From positions 1 to 64,000 of the forward strand of contig CAVPUM010000011.1 of NCBI GenBank assembly GCA_963708855.1: a stretch of DNA of 64,000 bases, written 5' to 3'. The first letter of the stretch is position 1, and the number at the start of each line of letters is the position of its first letter. The notes below the pieces were generated by a model. The model was not told where the DNA came from. It was given only the letters and a program-made list of their open reading frames with translations, and searched no databases. The DNA comes from CAIWHR01 sp963708855 (GTDB taxonomy: Bacteria > Pseudomonadota > Gammaproteobacteria > Burkholderiales > Casimicrobiaceae). Of this stretch, positions 9,013 through 17,337 are shown piece by piece. The position numbers and the translations under genes are program-made.

Positions 9013-9046
9013 ATGCCCGGTGGACAGCGCGTCACCGGGCATTTTC
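9013..9046 (+). terminator. Rho-independent terminator after the BON gene
   Basis: ATGCCCGGTG and CACCGGGCAT form a perfect 10-bp stem with a 10-base loop, followed by TTTT. It is placed 65 bases after the BON stop and just before the convergent PRC-barrel gene. Confidence 0.75.
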
Positions 9047-9059
9047 GCGGGCGCTCCGC

Positions 9060-9467
9060 TCAACCTCTCCTGCCGAGGAGGCGTGACACGAACACAGTGT
9101 CCTCGATGGTGTGTGTCGCATCGGCACGGCGCAGCCACGGGTCGTCCTTTGGAACCCGCGCCGCCGTAAATTGCATCTGCGTCACGTCCACGACGCATCG
9201 CCGGTAGTCTGGATCCGGGGCCAACGTGCTCCATGGAACGGCGAGCCGGCGTCCTCCGAGCCCCATCACGCCTCCGACAGCCAGTACTGCATGTCGGACA
9301 CAACCGGCCGTCGGATCGATGATGATTTCCTCGAGCCTGCCAACATAGTTGCCGTCGGCATCGTAGACATTGTTCCCCACCAGATTTCTCACTCCCAGGA
9401 GGCAACCCTGTTTCGACGCCTGGGAGACTGCCGGGCTCGCGCCAAGTCTTCGAATTCTTTCGAACAT
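9060..9467 (-). CDS. PRC-barrel domain protein
   Basis: Small cytosolic protein with one PRC-barrel, a beta-barrel fold shared with RimM and the photosynthetic reaction centre H subunit. Stand-alone versions are common stress-associated proteins without a fixed function. The 135-aa product carries the domain at about residues 25-100: VRNLVGNNVYDADGNYVG, EEIIIDPTAGCVRHAVL and RRLAVPWSTLAP. The ATG at 9467 follows GTGGAGGA; the longer open frame to 9683 lacks homology and a site. It is convergent with the BON gene. Confidence 0.85.
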   Translation of the reverse strand: MFERIRRLGASPAVSQASKQGCLLGVRNLVGNNVYDADGNYVGRLEEIIIDPTAGCVRHAVLAVGGVMGLGGRRLAVPWSTLAPDPDYRRCVVDVTQMQFTAARVPKDDPWLRRADATHTIEDTVFVSRLLGRRG

Positions 9468-9801
9468 GCCATCCTCCACGAATTTGGCGAATGCAAGCGC
9501 GCCACGCGGGCAACATGCCCGTCCGGGGTGGGCCAACACGAACCACGTGGCGCCCCGTGGGTGCGGATTGCAGTTCGACCATATCCGATATCGGTCGACG
9601 CGGATGTGCGCTGGCCAACCAAATATCGCCGCCAAGTACCCTGCGCGCAACGCGCCTTTGTGGGAAGCGGAAACGTCGGACAAGTCCTACACCGTTTCGC
9701 GGCGCAGACTACATGGCTATCGGTCGCGTCCGTATGGCGTTCCCCCGTCGCCGCGAATAGTCTTCCATCGCACGCTGGAAATCACCTGATGGAGGGCGAA
9801 C
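9468..9801. other. Intergenic region upstream of PRC-barrel gene and the 60-aa ORF
   Basis: This 334-base divergent gap contains the well-formed dyad at 9674-9691 and no recognisable gene. Overlapping long open frames here are compositional and lack ribosome binding sites. Confidence 0.5.
9674..9691. promoter_or_regulatory. Candidate 18-base dyad operator (site 2, strong)
   Basis: CGTCGGACAAGTCCTACA matches the inverse of the site at 14160-14177 at 16 of 18 positions, and its two halves are themselves complementary. It sits 111 bases before the 60-aa ORF and about 207 bases before the PRC-barrel gene. Assignment as an operator is inference from recurrence. Confidence 0.5.
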
Positions 9802-9984
9802 ATGGATCGGAAGATCAGCAGCCAGTCCGGGGAAGATCTGCTGTCGGCGCTCAACGCGAAGGCGGAGGCCTTGTCGATTCGGGACGCAAGTGCCTGGGAC
9901 GAAGCCATCGATTGGGGCGCCCCCGACTACAGTACGTTGTGCCCGCCGGAGTGGCGATCGACCGCAGCCCCCGATTTCGATTGA
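9802..9984 (+). CDS. Small hypothetical protein, 60 aa
   Basis: Not recognised. A strong TGGAGGGCGAAC site precedes the ATG, the best support that it is translated. The product is acidic and has no membrane segment. It starts MDRKISSQSGEDLLSALNAK, is helical at first, and ends with a Trp/Pro-rich stretch (DEAIDWGAPDYSTL). It lies downstream of a candidate dyad operator and 192 bases before the AI-2E permease gene, so it may belong to the same stress set. Confidence 0.6.
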   Translation: MDRKISSQSGEDLLSALNAKAEALSIRDASAWDEAIDWGAPDYSTLCPPEWRSTAAPDFD

Positions 9985-10176
9985 CGCGCTGCGGCGCTGC
10001 TCGGCAACGGGAAGGCTTCGGTATCACCCACGGCCATAGAAGGCCGGCATTCCCTTCTGACAAGAGCGCAGGAGCACAAGAGGTATTGACGTCCGTCGCG
10101 CGCCGGGTGGTCCGGCGCAGTGTTCCGAGACTGCGACGGGCTGCCCTTTGACTGCCAGTCGATTCCGGGAGGGGTA

Positions 10177-11313
10177 ATGATCGATGTGCAAGCGATCGAC
10201 GCCGAGTCGCCACCCCCGGCAGCGGTCGAAGAGCAGGCTCGCCCGCTCGATACACGTACCGTCGCAATCGTCACGGTCGCGTTGATCGTGGCGCCCTTCG
10301 TGCTCTACGCCGGAGCGGCCTTCTTCATTCCCCTGTTCGTAAGCCTGTTCATGAGCTTCGCCCTGACTCCCGCCGTCGACTGGATGGAACGCTGTCGACT
10401 GCCACGCGGCTTCGGAGCCGCGATCACGATGGTGCTCGTGATCGCCGGTGTCGGCGTCGGTATCCAGCAGGCACTGAACGGGGCAACCGACGTCCTCGAG
10501 GAGTTGCCGCATGCCGTGCAGCAGTTGCGCGTTGAAGTGACCAAATGGCAGCGTGACGGGCAAGGCCCGTTGAAGCAGGTGCGCAAGACTGCCGACGAGC
10601 TCCAGAAGCTGGCAGGCGCCACGACGACCCCCGGCACCATTTCGACGCCGTCCGCGCCGCCCCCTCCAGAGCCCAAGGCGTTGGTCGCCGCGGGCACCGT
10701 GGGCATGGCAATCGTCGTCGGCCAGCTCGCTTCGGTCCTCTTTCTGACCTACTACCTGCTCGCAGCGGGCGACCTTTTCCGCCGCCGGCTCATGCAGGCG
10801 ATGGGCCCGTCATTGACGCCGCGCAAGAAGGCGCTGCAGATCCTGAATCAGATCCATCAAGTGAGCCATCGCTATTTTGCCCTGGTCCTGGCGATCAACA
10901 TCGCCGTTGGCGTCGCCACGTCGGCAGGACTGTACCTGCTCGATGTCCGCTACCCGGCGTTCTGGGGCATTGCCATGGCGATCCTCCACACCATACCTTA
11001 CGTTGGTGCCGCCGCCGTGACCACGGCCGTCGGCCTGGTCGCCTACCTGCAATTCGACAACGTCGCCCAGGCGATCGCCGCCGCCGCCGTGCCATTGACC
11101 GCTGCCGCGCTGATCGGTGTCTGGCTGCAAACGGCGCTGATGGGCCGCAGCGCACGCATGAATGCGGTGGTCGTCTTCGTCGCGCTCCTCTACTTCGGCA
11201 TGGTGTGGGGCGGATGGGGGCTGCTGCTGGCGTTCCCGATCGTGGTGACGATCAAGATCGTCTTCGGCGCAATCGAGCGCCTCAAGCCGTTTGCCATGCT
11301 GATGGACGCCTGA
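10177..11313 (+). CDS. AI-2E family transporter (PerM/TqsA-like permease)
   Basis: Integral membrane protein of the AI-2E exporter family. Members include the E. coli autoinducer-2 exporter TqsA, and others act as sodium/proton antiporters or general permeases. The 378-aa product shows paired N-terminal helices (VALIVAPFVLYAGAAFFIPL, FVSLFMSFALTP), a long extramembrane segment at about residues 100-180 with a Pro-rich stretch, and a C-terminal bundle ending with the family-typical WGLLLAFPIVVTIKIV. The ATG at 10177 follows GGGAGGGG; the open frame extends upstream without support. Substrate is unknown. Confidence 0.86.
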   Translation: MIDVQAIDAESPPPAAVEEQARPLDTRTVAIVTVALIVAPFVLYAGAAFFIPLFVSLFMSFALTPAVDWMERCRLPRGFGAAITMVLVIAGVGVGIQQALNGATDVLEELPHAVQQLRVEVTKWQRDGQGPLKQVRKTADELQKLAGATTTPGTISTPSAPPPPEPKALVAAGTVGMAIVVGQLASVLFLTYYLLAAGDLFRRRLMQAMGPSLTPRKKALQILNQIHQVSHRYFALVLAINIAVGVATSAGLYLLDVRYPAFWGIAMAILHTIPYVGAAAVTTAVGLVAYLQFDNVAQAIAAAAVPLTAAALIGVWLQTALMGRSARMNAVVVFVALLYFGMVWGGWGLLLAFPIVVTIKIVFGAIERLKPFAMLMDA

Positions 11314-11583
11314 CCTGGCGACGAATCTCGGGCTCCGGCAAGAGAGCCATCACGGGCGGACAGCATGCATCGAAAAAAATGCCAGCGGCGAGGTAACGAT
11401 TACCACACGTTCAAGCCACGCTCGGACCTGCATGCGCGTGCGTATTGCTGCCGATCTTCTGAAATCCGTCGCGTAAACATGTGTTTCCGGCGATCGGCGC
11501 GGCGAACCGGTTGCAGGCCCGAACGTGCGGCACGCGTGTTGCTCCTGTCGTGCGCAGCAACCAACCACTCGATGGAGGCCCAC

Positions 11584-12630
11584 ATGCAACCGTTACGCAA
11601 AGATAGGATTTTTCCCGACGCGCCGACTCCCACCGCGCCGCACGAGCTCGCGCGGTCATGGAATTCGTCGCCCGGATCCACGGTGACGATGCTGGGCACC
11701 TATATCGCCCATCACCGCCGGGCCGAGTGCGCGCGGACGCTGGTACGCATGTCGGAGCGCGCCCAGGACATCTCCGCGATCGGAGACGATGGGCGGCGCA
11801 CGGCCCTTGACCCAAGACAAAACCGGTTATTGGCCACAATCGAGGCGAATGCGTACGCAGACTTGCTGCCGCAGCTGGAATTCGTCGCCCTGCCGGAGCG
11901 ATGGGTGATCTGCGAAGCGGGCGGCATGCTCGAGCACGTCTACTTTCCCATCAGCGGCATCGTATCGTTTCTCTACGAGTCGGTGAGCGGAACCTCCATC
12001 GAAGTCGGTCTCGCAGGCAACGAAGGGCTCGTCGGCATCCACCTGCTCTTGGGCGGGAGCCGACCGACCAGCAGGTCGGTCGTGCGGAACAGCGGGCACG
12101 GGTACCGGCTCCGCGCCAATGTCTTGAAGGCGAAATTCGAGAGCTGCCCGGCGTTGCGTCAACCGCTGTTGCGCTATGCGCAGGCACTGATCGCGCAGAC
12201 GACGCAGACGGCCGCGTGCCATTGCCATCATCGGCTCGAGCAGCAGTTTGCCCGCTTGCTGCTGTCGACGCTCGACCGCCTTGGCGGGAACGAGCTCGCG
12301 CTTACGCAGGACACGATGGCAAGACTCCTCGGGGTACGCCGTGAGAGCATCACCGAGGTGGCCGGAAGACTGCAAACCGCTGGTCTGATCCGCTATCGCC
12401 GCGGCCGGATCACCGTGCTGAATCGGCCGCGCCTGGAGGCACTCGTCTGCGAGTGCTACGCGCTGATCCGGGACGAATTCGACCTTCTGTTTCCCCGGTG
12501 GGACGCCACGGATCAACCCGCCACACCGATTGCGAGGCGCTTTCATTACACCGTCGCATCGGGTGCAGGCGTTGCGTTCGCAGGCGCCCGGCGGGAGACG
12601 CAGCCTCGTCGCGTCGCGTCCCCTGTTTGA
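11584..12630 (+). CDS. Crp/Fnr family transcriptional regulator
   Basis: Likely DNA-binding regulator. The 348-aa product has a long N-terminal extension (about 90 residues), then a cyclic-nucleotide-type beta-barrel (LEFVALPERWVICEAGGMLE, VYFPISGIVSFLYES, GLAGNEGLVGIHLLLG). The C-terminus is a winged helix with LTQDTMARLLGVRRESITEV as the recognition region. No FNR-type cysteine cluster is seen, so it is not an obvious iron-sulfur oxygen sensor. The start at 11584 follows TGGAGGCCC; ATGs at 11692 and 11749 would give more typical lengths of about 300 aa. It faces the kinase gene at 12.75 kb convergently. Confidence 0.85.
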   Translation: MQPLRKDRIFPDAPTPTAPHELARSWNSSPGSTVTMLGTYIAHHRRAECARTLVRMSERAQDISAIGDDGRRTALDPRQNRLLATIEANAYADLLPQLEFVALPERWVICEAGGMLEHVYFPISGIVSFLYESVSGTSIEVGLAGNEGLVGIHLLLGGSRPTSRSVVRNSGHGYRLRANVLKAKFESCPALRQPLLRYAQALIAQTTQTAACHCHHRLEQQFARLLLSTLDRLGGNELALTQDTMARLLGVRRESITEVAGRLQTAGLIRYRRGRITVLNRPRLEALVCECYALIRDEFDLLFPRWDATDQPATPIARRFHYTVASGAGVAFAGARRETQPRRVASPV

Positions 12631-12754
12631 ACGATGCCGGGGTCGGCTCGCTCTGTGCGCGACCGTGACCATCGTGGCGTCCGCCATTCGCGCTCGGAGG
12701 GCAGTCGGCGTGGACAGCGGGGGGCGACCGGACGGCGTGTCGCGTCCTGCTCGA

Positions 12755-14110
12755 TCAGCGCGCAAGGTCGTTCTGCACCGGCACCCGGACCTCCACCACG
12801 GTGCCAATGCCGGGCTGGCCCAGAATGGAGAACTTGCCCCCCAGTGCGCGCGCCCGCTCGCGCATGGACAGGAGCCCGTGCGCCGTGGCGTTTTGCGGTT
12901 TCGACCTGTCGATGCCGATCCCGTCGTCCGCGATGCGCAGCACCCATTGATCGTCGTCCCGTAGCAGCGTGACTGCGACATTCTTCGCCTGGGCGTACTT
13001 GGCGATGTTGGTCAGCGATTCCTGGACCACGCGATAGAACGCGATGCTGTAGGCCGGGGAAAGTTGGAGGTCCTCGGCCCCCATCTCCACGCGGCATGGC
13101 AGCTCCATTCGCTTGCTGAACTCGCTGCATTGCCATTTGAGTGCCGCCCCGATGCCGAGGTTGTCAAGCGCCGTCGGCCGCAGGTTCTCGATGATCCTGC
13201 GTTTGACCTGGACGGCCTCGTCGATCGCCGCCATCGCGCGGGTCAGACGAACGCGCTGGTTCGCGGCGAGCTTGTCCGACAGGAGATGCAAATCGATCAG
13301 GGCCGCCGCCAGGGTTCCTCCCAGCTCGTCGTGAATCTCTCGCGCGATCTTCGCCCGCTCTTCCTCCTGCAGCTGCTGCAGATAGTGCGACAGACCCGTG
13401 AGCTCGGAGGTACGCTCGCTTACGGCCCTCTCCAGCTTCACATTGCGCTCCGTCACGTCGGCCGCTTCGCGGCGCCGCCGCCGCGCTTCCTGGTACAGCG
13501 TGACGGCGCCAAGTGTGACCAGGACGAGATTGAGGCCGACCACGAGCAGGAACTCCCTGCGCAACTGGTCCTGGTGATCGCCGAACGACTGGATCCGTCG
13601 CGTGTCTTGCGTCCTCTCTTCCGCGGCCATGCCGTCGAGCGCCAGGCGCAATGCGCTCATCGTGACCGTCCCCTGGCGCGTAAGCAGGTACTTGCGTAAC
13701 GCATCGTCACCGCCATCGCGCTTGGTGGCGAGCGACTGCTCCATCTGCGCCATTCGGGCGTCCAGCAGCTTCCTCACCGTGACAAGCTGCGCGACCTGCA
13801 CGGGATTGTCATGCGTCAGCCGCCCGAGGTCGTCGAGCTCCTTCGGCAATTCGCGGCGCGCCTCGACGTAGGGCTGCAGATAGGTGGCGTCCGCCGTCAG
13901 CAGAAATCCCCGCTGCGCGGTCTCCGCATCGACGACTCTGCGATAGATCTGCGCGATCCGGTTCTCGGCCTGTTGCGTGTGCCGGGCCCACAGCGCGGCA
14001 TCACGCAACGCCGCGAAGCTGCGTTCCGCCGTGTAAAGCGCGGTGATGTTCAGCAGGACCGCGAGCGTGAGAACGGCGAGCCCGAAGAGCCCGAATCGGG
14101 AAAAGCTCAT
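12755..14110 (-). CDS. NarX/DegS-type sensor histidine kinase with CHASE3-like sensor
   Basis: Membrane kinase that should phosphorylate a NarL-type regulator. Order in the 451-aa product: first membrane helix (GLFGLAVLTLAVLLNITALY), periplasmic four-helix CHASE3-like region (ENRIAQIYRRVVDAETAQRG), second helix (FLLVVGLNLVLVTLGAVTLY), coiled coil, HisKA_3 box EEERAKIAREIHDELGGTLA with the phospho-acceptor His, then ATPase domain with RVVQESLTNIAKYAQAKNV and ADDGIGID. The start is uncertain: ATG 14110 gives a normal short tail, while ATG 14143 adds 11 residues. It is divergent from the sigma-54 activator. The probable partner is the regulator at 15.5 kb. Confidence 0.88.
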   Translation of the reverse strand: MSFSRFGLFGLAVLTLAVLLNITALYTAERSFAALRDAALWARHTQQAENRIAQIYRRVVDAETAQRGFLLTADATYLQPYVEARRELPKELDDLGRLTHDNPVQVAQLVTVRKLLDARMAQMEQSLATKRDGGDDALRKYLLTRQGTVTMSALRLALDGMAAEERTQDTRRIQSFGDHQDQLRREFLLVVGLNLVLVTLGAVTLYQEARRRRREAADVTERNVKLERAVSERTSELTGLSHYLQQLQEEERAKIAREIHDELGGTLAAALIDLHLLSDKLAANQRVRLTRAMAAIDEAVQVKRRIIENLRPTALDNLGIGAALKWQCSEFSKRMELPCRVEMGAEDLQLSPAYSIAFYRVVQESLTNIAKYAQAKNVAVTLLRDDDQWVLRIADDGIGIDRSKPQNATAHGLLSMRERARALGGKFSILGQPGIGTVVEVRVPVQNDLAR

Positions 14111-14159
14111 GGATCGTGTTGCCTCGATCCCGAGCGTACCCATTATCGTTTCGGCTTTC

Positions 14160-14177
14160 TGTAGGACATGTCCGACA
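14160..14177. promoter_or_regulatory. Candidate 18-base dyad operator (site 3, strong)
   Basis: TGTAGGACATGTCCGACA is an almost perfect 18-base palindrome with a GGACATGTCC core, located 50 bases upstream of the kinase ATG and about 115 bases upstream of the sigma-54 activator. A looser second copy, GAGAGGATATTCCCTACA, follows at 14182-14199. Paired 7-base arms are typical of NarL/FixJ-type regulators, and one is encoded nearby. Operator function is inferred. Confidence 0.5.
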
Positions 14178-14291
14178 TCGCGAGAGGATATTCCCTACAG
14201 GAACTCCCTTTGGGCACTTACATTCGCCGACGCCCCAATCGTCCAGTATTGGCACCAGCAGGTCAACTCGAAAAATAGCGGGAGCGCCGCC

Positions 14292-15401
14292 ATGAATTCC
14301 GAATTCGCTGAAGCGGACGTCACGTTCGTGGACTTTTCGACGGAAGGCTCGACGACGGTGGGTGGCTCTGCGACGATCGCCACCTATCCCGCCCCGAGGG
14401 GCCGCGGTCTCAATGGCAGGCCGCGGACGTCGTCGGGCGCCTGCGCCCCGCTGATCGGCGAGGCACCCGAAATGCAGGATGTCGTCGAGCGCATCCGCCG
14501 GATTGCCCCATCGCTCGCTCCCGTCATGCTCGTGGGCGAGTCGGGCACCGGAAAGGAAGTTGCGGCCCAATTGCTGCACACGCAAAGCTTGCGCAGCAAG
14601 GGGCCGTTCGTCAGCGTCAACTGCGGCGCCATTCCGACGAATCTGGTCGAAGCCGAGCTCTTCGGATACGAACGCGGCGCCTTCACCGGTGCGGCCCGGC
14701 AGCATCACGGCTACTTCGAGCGTGCCTGCGGGGGAACGCTGTTCCTCGACGAGATCACCGAGATGCCGATCGAGCTGCAGGCGAAGCTGCTGCGTGTGCT
14801 CGAAAACGGGCGCATGGTTCGCCTCGGCGGAACCGAGGAGATCGCCACCGACGTTCGCATCGTGACCGCCACCAATCGATCGCCGGCCGAAGCCGTCCGC
14901 GAACGCCGCCTGCGGGAGGACGTCTACTATCGACTGGCCGTCATCGTGGTCCACTTGCCGCCGCTGCGTCACCGCGGCGACGACATCGTGCTGCTCGCGG
15001 AGGCTTTCCTTGCACAGCTCAACCGGACGTTCGGCACCGCAAAGCGGTTCGAGCCGGCCACGTTGGCGGTTGCGAGGACGCATGCCTGGCCCGGGAACGT
15101 CCGCGAGCTCAAGAACTGCGTGGAGCGCAGCTATGTCCTGTCGGACGATGTTGTCAGGCTGGATGTGCAGCCCGTACTGGACATTGCCAACGAAACCGAC
15201 TTCGGGCAATGCATACGTCTTCCGATCGGCACGACGATGGCCGATGCCGAGCGCGAATTGCTGCTCGCAACGCTTCGGCACTGCCGGGGCAACAAGCGAC
15301 GTGCCGCCGACGTGCTCAGGGTCAGCCTCAAGACCGTGTACAACAAGCTCGTCGGATACGGGAACGACGTCCCGATGCTCCGGGCCGCCGGAGAGCGCTG
15401 A
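14292..15401 (+). CDS. Sigma-54 dependent transcriptional activator without receiver domain
   Basis: AAA+ activator that opens sigma-54 promoters. The 369-aa product begins with about 60 weakly conserved residues, then the AAA+ core: Walker A GESGTGKE, the sigma-54 contact loop ERGAFTGA, Walker B GGTLFLDEI, and the arginine-finger region RLREDVYYRL. The C-terminus has a Fis-type helix-turn-helix (NKRRAADVLRVSLKTVYNKL). There is no receiver or PAS domain, so it resembles PspF in layout and must be controlled by a partner or by level. The ATG at 14292 is preferred; the frame is open further up into the divergent kinase promoter. Confidence 0.9.
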   Translation: MNSEFAEADVTFVDFSTEGSTTVGGSATIATYPAPRGRGLNGRPRTSSGACAPLIGEAPEMQDVVERIRRIAPSLAPVMLVGESGTGKEVAAQLLHTQSLRSKGPFVSVNCGAIPTNLVEAELFGYERGAFTGAARQHHGYFERACGGTLFLDEITEMPIELQAKLLRVLENGRMVRLGGTEEIATDVRIVTATNRSPAEAVRERRLREDVYYRLAVIVVHLPPLRHRGDDIVLLAEAFLAQLNRTFGTAKRFEPATLAVARTHAWPGNVRELKNCVERSYVLSDDVVRLDVQPVLDIANETDFGQCIRLPIGTTMADAERELLLATLRHCRGNKRRAADVLRVSLKTVYNKLVGYGNDVPMLRAAGER

Positions 15402-15409
15402 GGATCGCC

Positions 15410-15520
15410 GTGACGGTCGGCAGACGTTACAATCGGCATCGCATCAGCCATGACGAGGCAGGCACTCGGCTGGTGCTTTTTGCCATACTGGTCGTTATCG
15501 TCTTCACCATCATTGAGTAA
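15410..15520 (+). CDS. Possible 36-aa single-pass membrane peptide
   Basis: A GTG-started frame nine bases after the sigma-54 activator stop, with TGAGGATC just upstream. The product has a basic, polar N-terminus (VTVGRRYNRHRISHDEAG) and one hydrophobic helix near the C-terminus (LVLFAILVVIVFTIIE), then TAA. It sits between the activator and the NarL-type regulator. No family is recognised. The clean basic-tail-plus-helix layout and position favour a real gene, but length and the GTG start leave doubt. Confidence 0.35.
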   Translation: MTVGRRYNRHRISHDEAGTRLVLFAILVVIVFTIIE

Positions 15521-15543
15521 CCTGAGCCCCTGACGGCAAGTCG

Positions 15544-16185
15544 ATGATCGGCACTCCGCACCGGGTTTTCCTTGCCGATGACCATGCCCTCTTCCGTGAG
15601 GGCGTGAAAGCGCTGCTTGCCGAGGAGCCCGACATCGCCGTCGCGGGTGAGGCCGGAACCGCGAAGGAAACGCTGCAGCGGATAAAGAACGAGCCGTGGG
15701 ATGTGCTGCTGCTCGACATCTCCCTTCCCGACGGCTCCGGGATCGACCTGCTCCGGCAGATTCGCCCGCACAAGCCCGAGTTGCCGATCCTGATCCTGTC
15801 GATGCATCCGGAGGAGCAGTTCGCGGTGAGCCTGTTGCGTGCGGGAGCCAATGGATATATCACGAAAGACGCCATTCCCCAGCAGGTCGTGCAGGCGATC
15901 CGCACGCTCTTGAATGGCCGCAAATACATCAGCTCGACCGTCGCGCAAAGCCTGGCCGAGGACGTCGGTGGTGACGGCCGCCCGCGGCACGAGCAGCTGA
16001 GTAAACGGGAATTCCAGGTCTTCTGCAAGCTTGCGGCGGGCCGGACGGTCGGCGAGATCGCGACGGAGCTGTTTCTCAGCAACAAGACGGTAAGTACCTA
16101 TCGCGCGCGCATTCTCGAGAAGATGAACGCGCGGACGAATGCCGATCTCACCTACTATGCGATAAAGAATGGCCTCATTCAGTAG
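15544..16185 (+). CDS. NarL/FixJ-type response regulator (LuxR HTH)
   Basis: DNA-binding response regulator. The 213-aa product has a receiver domain (FLADDHALFREGVKALLAEE, phospho-Asp in LLLDISLPDGSG, conserved Lys in GYITKDAI) and a C-terminal LuxR-type helix-turn-helix (LSKREFQVFCKLAAGRTVGE, SNKTVSTYRARI). It is the natural partner of the HisKA_3 kinase encoded at 12.75 kb on the other side of the activator gene, although the two are not co-transcribed. It is also the best local candidate to bind the recurring 18-base dyad. The next gene overlaps its end by 17 bases. Confidence 0.92.
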   Translation: MIGTPHRVFLADDHALFREGVKALLAEEPDIAVAGEAGTAKETLQRIKNEPWDVLLLDISLPDGSGIDLLRQIRPHKPELPILILSMHPEEQFAVSLLRAGANGYITKDAIPQQVVQAIRTLLNGRKYISSTVAQSLAEDVGGDGRPRHEQLSKREFQVFCKLAAGRTVGEIATELFLSNKTVSTYRARILEKMNARTNADLTYYAIKNGLIQ

Positions 16186-16642
16186 CACGTTGCCGCCGAA
16201 TGATGGAACTCGTCGACGGGTCGCCCCGCCCACGGCCACCGGGAACGGCGTGTCGGAAACGTCGTTCCTGCGCGTGTTTCTCGTCGAGGATTCGGCGTCG
16301 GTACGCGAACGTCTCACCGATTTTCTGTCGGAGGTGGGCGAAGTCGAAATGACCGGCTTTGCCGAAACCGAAGCCGATGCGGTGCGTGAGCTGCTCGCTC
16401 ACCCGGTCGACGTCGCCATTGTCGATCTCAACCTCAAGGAAGGCAGCGGCATCGGCGTGATCGAATCGATCCGCGCACGGCACACTACTGCGCCGCCGAC
16501 GATCATCGTGCTGACCAACTACGCATTCCCCGAATTCGAGTCCGCTTGCCTGAAGCGGGGCGCCGACTACTTCTTCGACAAGTCCACCCAGTTTGGCGCC
16601 CTGAAGTCGCTGCTCGGGTCAATGCGGCGCGGCGCGCACTGA
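16169..16642 (+). CDS. Stand-alone receiver domain protein
   Basis: CheY-like single receiver domain with no output. The domain begins at about residue 34 (LRVFLVEDSASVRERLTDFL), with phospho-Asp in VAIVDLNLKEGSG, a conserved Thr-type position in IIVLTNYA and Lys in YFFDKSTQ. The ATG at 16169 overlaps the upstream regulator gene by 17 bases, suggesting translational coupling. A GTG at 16250 would remove the non-homologous first 27 residues and is equally plausible. It may act as a phosphate shuttle or sink for the nearby kinases. Confidence 0.85.
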   Translation: MASFSSTLPPNDGTRRRVAPPTATGNGVSETSFLRVFLVEDSASVRERLTDFLSEVGEVEMTGFAETEADAVRELLAHPVDVAIVDLNLKEGSGIGVIESIRARHTTAPPTIIVLTNYAFPEFESACLKRGADYFFDKSTQFGALKSLLGSMRRGAH

Positions 16643-16676
16643 TACCGTCACCGCTTACCGGCAGGTCGGCACAGGC

Positions 16677-16705
16677 AAAAAAAGGGCGGATGCTGGCATC
16701 CGCCC
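16677..16705 (-). terminator. Rho-independent terminator after the csbD operon
   Basis: GGGCGGATGC and GCATCCGCCC form a perfect stem; read on the minus strand it is followed by seven T residues. It lies 63 bases beyond the 44-aa ORF that ends the csbD transcript. Confidence 0.85.
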
Positions 16706-16767
16706 AAGAGCGTCCGGGAGGGGAGGATCCGCGGACGAGTGACTGTCCCCCGGGGGGACAGGAGAGA

Positions 16768-16902
16768 CTACTTGCGATACTTCGCCTGGTCCTTGGCTGC
16801 GCTGTACTCGCTCGCGGACATCGCGGCAACCAACGCGAATGCCGGGACGGCGAGTCCGACAAGCACCCCTCCCAGCAGGCGATTCAACGGACGGCTGATC
16901 AT
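16768..16902 (-). CDS. 44-aa membrane or secreted peptide coupled to csbD
   Basis: Not in a known family. The ATG overlaps the csbD stop codon in an ATGA arrangement, the usual sign of translational coupling, and a strong terminator follows its end. The product starts MISRPLNRLLGGVLVGLAVP, continues AFALVAAMSASEYSAAKD and ends in a basic QAKYRK. It is therefore a short basic N-terminus, one hydrophobic segment that could be a membrane anchor or signal peptide (a possible cleavage after AFA), and a small polar tail. Its role is unknown; context suggests stress response with CsbD. Confidence 0.65.
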   Translation of the reverse strand: MISRPLNRLLGGVLVGLAVPAFALVAAMSASEYSAAKDQAKYRK

Positions 16903-17174
16903 GGTTTAGGCCTCGCCGGCTGTTGGTGGCCGGGAGCGTCGTTCGACCGATGAAGCGTCTCGTCCGGCGACCAGTCGCTGTACCGGTCCTCGAATTTCTT
17001 GATCTGCCGCTCGGCTTCGTCCTTGCTCACGCCGTAAGCTTCTTGCAGCTTGCCCGCAAGCTCGTCTCGATTGCCGGATATCACGTCGATATGATCATCG
17101 GTCAGCTTGCCCCATTGTTGCTTCACCTTGCCCTTGAATTGTTTCCAGTTACCCTCGATTCGATCCCAATTCAT
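16899..17174 (-). CDS. csbD: CsbD family stress protein
   Basis: CsbD-like proteins are small, abundant and induced by general stress; their biochemical function is not known. The 91-aa product opens with the diagnostic MNWDRIEGNWKQFKGKVKQQ and GKLTDDHIDVISGNRDELAG, followed by YGVSKDEAERQIKKFEDRY. The ATG at 17174 follows AAGGAG; the longer frame to 17333 is not CsbD-like. It is followed by an overlapping 44-aa gene and a terminator. The C-terminal 20 residues (DETLHRSNDAPGHQQ) go beyond the usual CsbD end. Confidence 0.9.
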   Translation of the reverse strand: MNWDRIEGNWKQFKGKVKQQWGKLTDDHIDVISGNRDELAGKLQEAYGVSKDEAERQIKKFEDRYSDWSPDETLHRSNDAPGHQQPARPKP

Positions 17175-17337
17175 TTCGCTCTCCTTCATGTGGTCGAGGG
17201 CGAACATCGCCCGCCTGCCCTTCTTCGGGAGCAGCGCGCGTGCCAATTCATCAGGCTCGCGAAAACAACGGCTTATCTTTTTCTTCGACGGTGCCGGTTG
17301 CAGAATCTCCTGCCAACGTGGCATTTTTTGCATCTGC

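Noticed and set aside
11365..11583. N-terminal extension of the Crp/Fnr regulator
   Set aside because: No homology and no ribosome binding site; the ATG at 11584 has a good TGGAGG site.
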